From Eubacterium sp. (GTDB lineage Bacteria; Bacillota; Clostridia; Lachnospirales; Lachnospiraceae): a stretch of DNA of 5,089 nt. Shown here in pieces: positions 1 to 4,983 of the stretch. Both the position numbers and the translations under genes were made by a program. Where the stretch lies: positions 3,528 through 8,616 of the forward strand of contig DOVJ01000231.1 in assembly GCA_003520145.1 (NCBI GenBank), read 5' to 3'. The notes below the pieces were generated by a model. The model made no database searches. It was not told the DNA's origin and saw nothing but the letters and a program-made list of their open reading frames with translations. The stretch's first letter is position 1. Each line of letters starts with the position of its first letter.

Positions 1-60
1 ACGAAATCTTGCGAATCGTCCTCGTGATAGTTTTTTCAGCCTTTCATATTGACTAACAGC

Positions 61-116
61 ATAGCAATAACAAAAATGGGGGGTTAATTTAACCCCCATA
101 AGCTATAGATTGCTAT
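61..116 (-). terminator. Rho-independent terminator of the kinase-regulator-HD operon
   Basis: The inverted repeat GGGGGTT (79-85) / AACCCCC (91-97) has a five-base loop, and the palindrome continues inward as TTAA-T-TTAA. Read on the minus strand it is followed at once by CATTTTTGTTATTG (complement of 77-64), a proper U-run. Read on the plus strand it is followed by ATAAGC and has no U-run, so it serves minus-strand transcripts. An outer 8-bp pairing, ATAGCAAT (61-68) with ATTGCTAT (109-116), encloses the core hairpin. It is the first terminator downstream of the HD gene, so the repeat array at 119-317 would be transcribed before termination. Confidence 0.8.
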
Positions 117-118
117 TA

Positions 119-317
119 ACTTCAATATAACTTCAATATAACTTCAATATCACTTCAATATCACTTCAATGTCAACTTCAATATCACTTCAATGTCAACT
201 TCAATATCACTTCAATGTCAACTTCAATATCACTTCAATGTCAACTTCAATATAACTTCAATCCAACTTCAATATAACTTCAATCCAACTTCAATCCAAC
301 TTCAATATCACTTCAAG
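119..317. repeat. Tandem array of 11/12-bp ACTTCAAT repeats
   Basis: Seventeen complete units and one partial unit run head to tail with no spacer. Every complete unit starts with an invariant ACTTCAAT, followed by ATA, ATC, CCA (11-bp units) or GTCA (12-bp units). There is higher-order order. A 23-bp pair (ACTTCAATATC then ACTTCAATGTCA) is repeated four times without any change at 152-174, 175-197, 198-220 and 221-243. A 22-bp pair (ACTTCAATATA then ACTTCAATCCA) is repeated twice at 244-265 and 266-287. The last unit (310-317, ACTTCAAG) is degenerate and is part of the HD gene's final codons. On the minus strand the repeat reads ATTGAAGT. It lies between the HD stop codon and the terminator, so it should form about 190 nt of 3' untranslated RNA. 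The unit is not self-complementary, so no strong hairpin is expected. Every unit carries TGA and most are 11 bp, so no reading frame stays open. Its function is unknown. Confidence 0.95.
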
Positions 318-895
318 TTACCTTTTTTCTTATTCTCCTTGATGATACCATCTATCACATCATAGAGTACATCAGAAGCCCCGTTCTTAATCCTCTCCTG
401 CCTCTTATATACCTTCTTAGCACTCACACCATGCTCTACCCAGTCCGAACCGCCGTTACTGTTATTGAGCATAATAGGCTGAAGGTTATCCATAACATGA
501 GCGAATCTAGCCTCAGGTGTCTTACACTCCTCGAATTCATCAAAAAGCTCAGATAACTCCTTGCACTGATCAGGTGGCAGGAGAGAATATATACGCTCCT
601 TAGCGCGCTGTTCACGCTCTGCCTGACTACTAAGCGCCTCATCATCATAAGCATAAGTATCACCAGCGTCTATCTCAACCACATCATGTATGAGACACAT
701 GAGCATAACCTTGCCTATATCGACGCTCTCGTTAGCATACTCACGAAGTATATAGGCCATGATAGCCATATGCCATGCGTGTTCAGCATCATTCTCCCTG
801 CGCCCATGCCCAGACAGATGTGTCTGCCTGAGTATATTCTTTTCCTTATCTATCTCAAGAGCAAATTCAAGCTGCTTTCTTAGTCTATCATCCAT
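308..895 (-). CDS. HD-domain nucleotide phosphohydrolase, YfbR/HDDC2-like
   Basis: A cytosolic HD-superfamily protein of 195 aa, the usual length for YfbR-like 5'-deoxynucleotidases, which remove phosphate from deoxynucleoside monophosphates using a divalent metal. Numbered from the chosen start, H39 lies in an ENDAEHAW motif, H70-D71 in LIHDVVE and D136 in HVMDNLQ. These form the H...HD...D metal set. E74 and D79 (EIDAGD) match the extra acidic residues of YfbR (E72, D77 there) in position relative to the HD pair. The start is taken at 895 because ATGAGG (907-902) sits six bases upstream as a ribosome site. An alternative ATG at 907 would add MRFF and overlap the preceding stop in an ATGA, but it has no good ribosome site. 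Either way, translation is probably coupled to the response regulator. The C-terminus GNLK is typical of this family as I recall it, and its AACTTGAAG codons merge into the repeat array. The fold is secure. The substrate (dNMP or another nucleotide) is inferred. Confidence 0.88.
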   Translation of the reverse strand: MDDRLRKQLEFALEIDKEKNILRQTHLSGHGRRENDAEHAWHMAIMAYILREYANESVDIGKVMLMCLIHDVVEIDAGDTYAYDDEALSSQAEREQRAKERIYSLLPPDQCKELSELFDEFEECKTPEARFAHVMDNLQPIMLNNSNGGSDWVEHGVSAKKVYKRQERIKNGASDVLYDVIDGIIKENKKKGNLK

Positions 896-901
896 AAAAA
901 A

Positions 902-907
902 CCTCAT
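902..907 (-). promoter_or_regulatory. Ribosome binding site of the HD gene, overlapping the regulator's stop
   Basis: ATGAGG on the minus strand lies six bases before the ATG at 895 and contains the TGA stop (906-904) of the response regulator. The same bases also offer an ATG at 907. Spacing favours 895 as the real start. The overlap suggests that ribosomes finishing the regulator restart on the HD gene. Confidence 0.6.
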
Positions 908-1530
908 ATCTTATCATAATAGTATATCGCAAGATTCGTCCTATCCCTAAGGTCAAGCTTTGCTAAGATGTTACTTAAGTAATTCCTCACTGTTCCTTCT
1001 GACAGGGCAAGCTTATCAGCGATCTCCTTATTAGACAGTCCTTGTGACACACACACTGTTATACGCGCCTCAAGCTCTGTAAGTCCCTTCTCAAGAAGAA
1101 GATTATACTTATCCTTAGGCGCATCACCTCCTGCCTGAAGATGCGACACAACCTCACTCCCAAATACAGTCTGTCCTAAGTATACAGCCTTGATAGAAGG
1201 TACTATCCCTTCAAAATCCTGCTTTATGATGTACCCCTTCGCTCCCATCATAAGCGCATTCTGTATATATTCACCATCGTTAAATGTTGTGAGATACAGT
1301 ATCTTTGCGTCAGAGTGTTCCTTAAGTATCTCTCTTCCAGCATCGATACCTGTCATCCCCTGCATCCTGATATCCATAAGAAGCACATCCGGAAGAAGCT
1401 TCCCATACTCTCTTACGATTTCTTCTCCAGAATTAAGAACAGCGACCACTTCACAATCCTCTTCAGAACCTATGATAGTCTTAAGAGACATCGCAACTAA
1501 CTTATCATCATCAACTATTACAACCTTCAA
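904..1530 (-). CDS. Two-component response regulator, NarL/LuxR family
   Basis: A 208-aa DNA-binding response regulator, full length for the family. The receiver domain (about 1-120) has the acidic pocket D7-D8-D9, the phospho-accepting D53 in LLMDIRM, T81 in YLTTF and K103 in YIIKQD, so all the switch residues are present. The GerE/LuxR helix-turn-helix (about 148-205) shows LTELEARI, then GLSNKEIADKLALSEGTVRNYLSNILAKL, which is the recognition-helix region. It should be phosphorylated by the kinase encoded two bases upstream and act as a dimeric transcription factor. The start codon is TTG, with AGAGG (1542-1538) seven bases upstream lying inside the kinase's last codons, so the two are translationally coupled. 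Its targets are not shown by the sequence. The inverted repeat upstream of its own operon is one candidate. Confidence 0.95.
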   Translation of the reverse strand: MKVVIVDDDKLVAMSLKTIIGSEEDCEVVAVLNSGEEIVREYGKLLPDVLLMDIRMQGMTGIDAGREILKEHSDAKILYLTTFNDGEYIQNALMMGAKGYIIKQDFEGIVPSIKAVYLGQTVFGSEVVSHLQAGGDAPKDKYNLLLEKGLTELEARITVCVSQGLSNKEIADKLALSEGTVRNYLSNILAKLDLRDRTNLAIYYYDKI

Positions 1531-1532
1531 CT

Positions 1533-2627
1533 CTATACCTCTTTTCTGATCGTAGCAAATACCCTGAAGCCATCATCCGCTGAGATGATAAGATTACCAC
1601 CTAACTCCTCCACACGGTTTCTGATACTGCTAAGCCCCATACCTTCGTTAGAAGGATCGATCACAATATGTTCCCCCTTCACACCACGGTCATGAACTAT
1701 GATCTGATACATCTTAGGATGTTCTATGAACCTTATCATAACACTGTGACTCTTGCTGTGCTTGATAGCGTTAGACACACACTCTTTCACTATCGCTATC
1801 ACAGCTATCTTGATGTTACGCGGTATATCATCGCTTGCATCATAAGCATAATCAAGTTCCCACTCTTCTCTTCTTAGAGGCTCAACAGCCTCACTAAGAG
1901 CTACTTTAAGATCTATCGATTCATCATATATGCTGTGAACACTTCTTCTTATGCTGTTCATCGCAAGGTCAAGATTCTCCCGTATCGGCGAAAGTTCCTC
2001 ATACAGCGGATCCTTCTTATGAACTGTAAGAAGCGCTCCCACCTGAAGGATCGTACGTGACAGCACATGTCCCACATTGTCATGGATTTCTCTTGCGATA
2101 CGATTTCGCTCAGACAACTGCGTCATATACACAAGTTCATCCTTCGACTGTATGAGTTCTCTGTTAGTATCAAGAAGCTTCCTTCTCTGCTCTTCATCGT
2201 CATCGCGAAGCTTCTTATATCCTGACTGAATCCTCTCATAATCAGTTGTAAATGTACTTAACACTGTGGCTATCACGGAGACTATGACCATATATAAGTC
2301 GCCTTCGTAAAGCATATTGGCAGTGGCTATAACTATAAGTGGATAGAGAGCCCTGCACTTTGTGCGAACTAAGTCATATATAGCGATCGGGATAAAAAAG
2401 AAGAGATCACCCACAAAAGACAAAAGCATATATACAACAGAGCATATATCTGCCGCACGCTTATAAGAAGTCGTTCTCTTCTCAACATCATAGAGAAGAT
2501 ATACCTGAACGCACCCTGCAAAAACCATATAGTAGAACACATACAAAAAGCCAGTTCCATCTAGTCTCTGACTCATGATGTAAAACAAAAGCGCATATAT
2601 GATCACTCTGTCAAGAATATACTTCAT
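1533..2627 (-). CDS. Membrane sensor histidine kinase, HisKA_3 (NarX/LiaS/DesK type)
   Basis: A 364-aa sensor kinase. The N-terminus (about 4-126) is hydrophobic, with four or five membrane segments near 5-18, 27-46, 61-84, 94-105 and 111-126. It has almost no extracellular domain, so it probably senses something in or at the membrane. A charged coiled-coil linker (about 130-170, rich in K, R, D, E) leads to the HisKA_3 box ERNRIAREIHDNVGHVLS, with the phosphorylated H182. The HDNVGH stretch also fits the D-x-x-x-Q/H phosphatase motif of this family (D183, H187), implying that it can dephosphorylate its partner. The ATPase domain shows N286 (KECVSNAIKH), D313-R-G315 and GMGLSSIRNRVEELGG at 329-344. 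The start at 2627 is chosen for GGAG (2638-2635) seven bases upstream. A longer in-frame ATG at 2702 would lie upstream of the predicted -10 and read through the leader hairpin, so it is rejected. The downstream regulator is its evident partner. Confidence 0.95.
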   Translation of the reverse strand: MKYILDRVIIYALLFYIMSQRLDGTGFLYVFYYMVFAGCVQVYLLYDVEKRTTSYKRAADICSVVYMLLSFVGDLFFFIPIAIYDLVRTKCRALYPLIVIATANMLYEGDLYMVIVSVIATVLSTFTTDYERIQSGYKKLRDDDEEQRRKLLDTNRELIQSKDELVYMTQLSERNRIAREIHDNVGHVLSRTILQVGALLTVHKKDPLYEELSPIRENLDLAMNSIRRSVHSIYDESIDLKVALSEAVEPLRREEWELDYAYDASDDIPRNIKIAVIAIVKECVSNAIKHSKSHSVMIRFIEHPKMYQIIVHDRGVKGEHIVIDPSNEGMGLSSIRNRVEELGGNLIISADDGFRVFATIRKEV

Positions 2628-2634
2628 AAGAATT

Positions 2635-2638
2635 CTCC
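2635..2638 (-). promoter_or_regulatory. Ribosome binding site fixing the kinase start
   Basis: GGAG on the minus strand is seven bases before the ATG at 2627. It supports that start over the longer open frame beginning at 2702, which would require translation of sequence upstream of the predicted transcription start. Confidence 0.7.
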
Positions 2639-2650
2639 ATGCCTTGCAAC

Positions 2651-2684
2651 TAATACAAAAGGCAACGGTTAGCCAACCATTGCC
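2651..2684 (-). terminator. Leader hairpin with U-run upstream of the kinase gene (possible attenuator)
   Basis: On the minus strand GGCAATGGTT (2684-2675), loop GGCT and AACCGTTGCC (2670-2661) form a ten-pair stem with one G-U wobble. TTTTGTATTA follows directly. This has the form of an intrinsic terminator, but it lies between the predicted kinase promoter and the kinase start codon. There is no minus-strand gene upstream for it to terminate. The hairpin starts only a few bases after the predicted +1 (about 2686). It could therefore be a premature terminator, a 5' hairpin protecting the mRNA from decay, or, as DNA, a 24-bp palindromic operator. The structure is plain; the role is inferred. 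Confidence 0.6.
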
Positions 2685-2692
2685 CCTTGTAA

Positions 2693-2721
2693 AGTATATC
2701 ATATTTGGAAAACAAACTCAA
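2693..2721 (-). promoter_or_regulatory. Sigma-A promoter of the kinase-regulator-HD operon
   Basis: On the minus strand a -35 box TTGAGT (2721-2716), a 17-base spacer and a -10 box TATACT (2698-2693) form a near-consensus vegetative promoter. TG lies one base before the -10, making it an extended -10. Transcription should begin near 2686, about 59 bases before the kinase start codon. Confidence 0.75.
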
Positions 2722-2727
2722 GTTTTA

Positions 2728-2763
2728 CATACGGTCACATCCACTGGACTTTTCAACCGTATG
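2728..2763. promoter_or_regulatory. Inverted repeat CATACGGT/ACCGTATG, candidate shared operator
   Basis: Two perfect 8-bp half-sites, CATACGGT (2728-2735) and ACCGTATG (2756-2763), are separated by 20 bases. A smaller palindrome TCCA-C-TGGA (2740-2748) lies almost at the same centre. The right half-site sits between the -35 and -10 of the MocR promoter, a position suited to repression or remodelling. The centre is about 60 bases upstream of the predicted kinase transcription start, a position suited to activation. The binder could be the MocR protein (many of these control their own gene) or the NarL-type regulator. The sequence does not decide between them. Confidence 0.5.
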
Positions 2764-2773
2764 ATGCTATTAT
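2745..2773 (+). promoter_or_regulatory. Promoter of the MocR-type gene
   Basis: A -10 box TATTAT (2768-2773) is preceded by TGC, giving an extended -10, with a weak -35 TGGACT (2745-2750) at 17 bases. An overlapping alternative is TTTTCA (2750-2755) with TATATT (2773-2778), also at 17 bases. The weak -35 and the inverted repeat around it suggest that the promoter depends on a regulator. Confidence 0.5.
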
Positions 2774-2818
2774 ATATTAAGACTGAACACTTTTTGATAA
2801 CCAGTTTGTTTTTATTTT

Positions 2819-2824
2819 AGGAGG
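2819..2824 (+). promoter_or_regulatory. Ribosome binding site for the TTG start of the MocR gene
   Basis: A perfect AGGAGG is followed after five bases by the TTG at 2830. The strong site supports the TTG start; no ATG or GTG lies in frame just upstream or downstream. Confidence 0.8.
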
Positions 2825-2829
2825 TCAGA

Positions 2830-4194
2830 TTGGATAAGCTATACTTAAAACTGTATGATCAGATAAGACAGGATATAATCGACAAAAAGTATGTACATAA
2901 CCAAAAGCTTCCTTCCAAAAGAAGCCTTGCTGCTACTAGTGGCGTGAGCATAAAAACCGTAGAGAACGCCTATTATCAGCTCATGCTCGAAGGCTATATC
3001 TACTCCAAAGAAAAGTCTGGCTTCTATGTAGATGATGTAAATAACTACATGACTCCTTCTATAACTGCGCCTGCAGTCAAAAAAGAAGAAGCTCCAGCTC
3101 ATAACTATATCCTTGACCTTAAGAGCAACAAAGTAAACCGCGAGCTTTTCCCCGACAGTATCTGGCGCAAAGTCATGCGTGAAGTCCTCTCAAGCTATGA
3201 TGACCTTCTATTCGAGACAGTTCCATATAACGGCCTATATAAGCTTCGTGTCTCCATAAGTAACTACCTTAAAGCCAGCAAATCTATGGATGTACAGCCT
3301 GACCGTATAATCATCGGTGCTGGTGTAGAATACCTATACATGAAGCTTTTTAGACTGCTTGGCAACGACAGGCACTACGCGGTAGCAGAGCCAAGTTCAG
3401 CTAACATCAAGGCTCTTATGAAGGCAAGCGGTATCAATTATAGCGCACTTTCGCTGTCTGATGACTTAACAGATTCGCTGACAAGAGAAAACTGCGATAT
3501 AATCAACATCTCTCCTTCAGATAACTATCCTACAGGAGACATCCTCAACATAAGCGACCGCATCAAGCTCCTTGAATGGGCGAACGAAAAGAAAGAACGC
3601 TACATAATAGAGGATGACTTCGACAGTGAGTACCGCCATAAGGGTATGCCTATCAAATCTATGCAGAGTATAGATGTAGGAGGCAAAGTCATATATATCA
3701 ATACATTTTCCAAAATCATAGGGCCTTCCTTCAGAATCGGATATATGATACTGCCACCTAAGCTCATGAAGCGTTATGAAACTTCAGTCAACTTCTACTC
3801 TTGCTCTGTGCCAAGCTTTGAGCAGCTTGCACTAGCACACTTCATAGACGAAGGCTATCTAGACAAGAACATCAACCGCATCAGACGCAATAACCGCATG
3901 ATACGCGAATACTTCCTGAAGGCCTGCCGCCCTCTGATAGAAAGCGGTGATATCACGATCAGTGACAGTGAAGTCGGCTCATACTTTCTTATGACCTTCA
4001 AAAGAGGCACACACGAAGCGCTTTCTAAGCACTTTGAAGAACACGGAATACTGATATCTTCAGTACTTGATTCGTATGAAAAAAGCGCACCCGAATACGA
4101 GCGCACTTTTGTAGTTAATTATTCAGGAATCGATGAAGAGGGGATAGATGTATTTGTCAAAGCTGTACATGAATTCATACAAACCTATCCTTGA
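2830..4194 (+). CDS. MocR/GabR/PdxR-family regulator (GntR winged helix fused to aminotransferase-like domain)
   Basis: A 454-aa transcription factor with the standard MocR layout. Residues 3-68 form a GntR-type winged helix: KLPSKRSLAATSGVSIKTVENAYYQL is the helix-turn-helix and EGYIYSKEKSGFYV the wing. A short linker (69-92) leads to a fold-type I PLP-dependent aminotransferase domain (about 93-454). The Schiff-base lysine is K295 in NTFSKIIGPSFRIGY. The cofactor-contact stretches SPSDNYPTG (228-236) and EDDFDSEY (261-268) are present. Two sites differ from the GabR pattern as I align it by eye. The tyrosine two residues after the PLP-nitrogen aspartate is F264. The C-terminal arginine that holds the ligand's carboxylate in GabR appears replaced, in the segment FVVNYSG (427-433). 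PLP binding is therefore likely, while amino-acid binding like that of GabR is uncertain. The protein probably acts as a dimer sensing PLP or a PLP adduct. No vitamin B6, GABA or taurine genes lie nearby, so the target may be its own gene and the divergent kinase operon. Confidence 0.92.
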   Translation: MDKLYLKLYDQIRQDIIDKKYVHNQKLPSKRSLAATSGVSIKTVENAYYQLMLEGYIYSKEKSGFYVDDVNNYMTPSITAPAVKKEEAPAHNYILDLKSNKVNRELFPDSIWRKVMREVLSSYDDLLFETVPYNGLYKLRVSISNYLKASKSMDVQPDRIIIGAGVEYLYMKLFRLLGNDRHYAVAEPSSANIKALMKASGINYSALSLSDDLTDSLTRENCDIINISPSDNYPTGDILNISDRIKLLEWANEKKERYIIEDDFDSEYRHKGMPIKSMQSIDVGGKVIYINTFSKIIGPSFRIGYMILPPKLMKRYETSVNFYSCSVPSFEQLALAHFIDEGYLDKNINRIRRNNRMIREYFLKACRPLIESGDITISDSEVGSYFLMTFKRGTHEALSKHFEEHGILISSVLDSYEKSAPEYERTFVVNYSGIDEEGIDVFVKAVHEFIQTYP

Positions 4195-4222
4195 CTAACT
4201 AAAAAAATATAGTTCACAATTT

Positions 4223-4273
4223 AGTCAACGGGAAACCCCGAAGTTTTCAAGCCTTCGGGGTTTCTCGTTGACT
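4223..4273. terminator. Long hairpin, probable bidirectional terminator
   Basis: AGTCAACGGG...CCGAAG (4223-4243) pairs with CTTCGG...GTTGACT (4253-4273) over 21 positions, with a single G-U wobble and a nine-base loop. The GC core GAAACCCCGAAG/CTTCGGGGTTTC is followed on the plus strand by TCGTTG and on the minus strand by CCGTTGAC. Neither side has a long U-run, though both have GGGGTTT at the stem end. It lies between two convergent genes, 29 bases after the MocR stop and 58 bases beyond the antitoxin-like gene's stop, so it probably ends both transcripts. Confidence 0.75.
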
Positions 4274-4330
4274 TCAACATAGCTTTTCTTTGACTAAAAC
4301 AACCCTTAAAACGTCTAAAGAGGGGCTGCC

Positions 4331-4936
4331 TTATACCAACTCACCCATTAATCCTCCTTCGTAGATATTCCGATATACCTTGTCTGGATAGAACGACAAA
4401 AGTTCCTTTACCACAGAAAAATCAACCTTAACAGACTCCACATATTTTTTCAGTTTTGTCACAAGTTCTGTGCCCTTGATTTCGCTATACTTATCAATGA
4501 CAGACATCAGATCAAGAAACTGTAGAACAGACTTGTTCTTTTCCGTAATATATGTCACAGGCTTATATACAATAATTGTATTGCCGTCAATGATTTGCTT
4601 TCTCTGCTTCGTAGTCGCCACGTTGCTGCATACTTCGTAGCACGACGGATTCTGTGTGGTAAACCCGTATTTATTCGCAAGCCAAAGACCAGTCACATAA
4701 CCTCCAGCATTCAGATACTTCTTCTCAATATAACGATCAATCGACATCTTCCCTTTAGTTCCGAGAATTGTCAAATAAGAAAGATAGTACACACCGTTAT
4801 ATAAGCGTTCCAATTTTCCATTATCACAAAGTTGCTTCATCTCTTGTCTAAGATAATCCTTTGAATTACCCGGAAGTTCACTTAGGAAGATTGGTTCGCC
4901 ATTATCATAATTCTGAATAATATATTCATATATCAT
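4331..4936 (-). CDS. AbiEi-type antitoxin-like protein (DUF6088-like), apparently without its toxin
   Basis: A 201-aa protein resembling the AbiEi antitoxin family of type IV toxin-antitoxin systems. Residues 1-60 fit the N-terminal winged helix, including FLSELPGNSKDYLRQEMKQL and GKLERLYNGVYYL, the usual 'narrow helix then basic wing' end of that domain. The middle contains SIDRYIEKKYL, GGYVTGLWLANKYGFTTQNP and EVCSNVATTKQRKQI. The C-terminus has the LQFLDLMSVIDKYSE segment and YPDKVYRNIYEGGLM. The length is normal and no frame is broken. TGAGGTG (4950-4944) lies seven bases before the ATG. In complete AbiE loci the AbiEii nucleotidyltransferase toxin follows the antitoxin directly, often overlapping it. 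Here the next bases are a terminator and a convergent gene, so no toxin is present downstream. A small palindrome TGAAAT-gctta-ATTTCA (4957-4973) just upstream could be an operator, since AbiEi proteins repress their own promoters. Family assignment is by motif memory, not by search. Confidence 0.75.
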   Translation of the reverse strand: MIYEYIIQNYDNGEPIFLSELPGNSKDYLRQEMKQLCDNGKLERLYNGVYYLSYLTILGTKGKMSIDRYIEKKYLNAGGYVTGLWLANKYGFTTQNPSCYEVCSNVATTKQRKQIIDGNTIIVYKPVTYITEKNKSVLQFLDLMSVIDKYSEIKGTELVTKLKKYVESVKVDFSVVKELLSFYPDKVYRNIYEGGLMGELV

Positions 4937-4943
4937 TATGGTT

Positions 4944-4950
4944 CACCTCA
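4944..4950 (-). promoter_or_regulatory. Ribosome binding site of the antitoxin-like gene
   Basis: TGAGGTG on the minus strand, seven bases before the ATG at 4936, confirms that start. No convincing -10/-35 pair was found between it and the end of the upstream reading frame, so the gene may be read from an upstream promoter beyond the window or from a weak one here. Confidence 0.6.
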
Positions 4951-4983
4951 CATTCTTGAAATGCTTAATTTCACTTTTATTGA

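Noticed and set aside
2..52. Plus-strand frame open from the left edge, ending in TGA at 50-52
   Set aside because: Only 16 codons are visible and no family is recognisable. Another plus-strand frame is also open here, so a gene end cannot be claimed.
119..317. CRISPR array or plasmid iteron origin
   Set aside because: Units are 11-12 bp and directly adjacent, with no unique spacers of CRISPR size. No replication initiator gene, DnaA boxes or AT-rich melting region accompany them, and the neighbours are ordinary chromosomal regulators.
926..934. TCGCAAGAT near the end of the regulator gene is complementary to ATCTTGCGA at 6-14
   Set aside because: Nine bases shared over a 5-kb window, with one copy inside coding sequence, is compatible with chance, and no further pairing extends it.
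1525..1530. TTGAAG at the regulator's start resembles the repeat core
   Set aside because: Six bases only, explained by the TTG start and a lysine codon; no second unit lies next to it.
436..1549. Long open frames antisense to, or overlapping, the HD and response-regulator genes (for example 1190-1549 on the plus strand)
   Set aside because: These are shadows of genes with clear catalytic motifs. Their translations are low in complexity and lack domains or ribosome sites.
2611..2640. Nine-residue ORF (MENSYEVYS) overlapping the kinase start, as a leader peptide
   Set aside because: Its ATG overlaps the kinase's own ribosome site and it has no ribosome site of its own. It also lies after the hairpin, so it does not fit an attenuation leader peptide.
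2628..2702. Longer kinase start at 2702
   Set aside because: It would lie upstream of the predicted -10 box and translate the leader hairpin. The ATG at 2627 has GGAG at ideal spacing and begins directly with the first membrane segment.
4300..4330. Weak hairpin CCCTT...AAGAGGGG after the antitoxin-like gene
   Set aside because: Only about five pairs with a bulge. The strong hairpin at 4223-4273 accounts for termination better.
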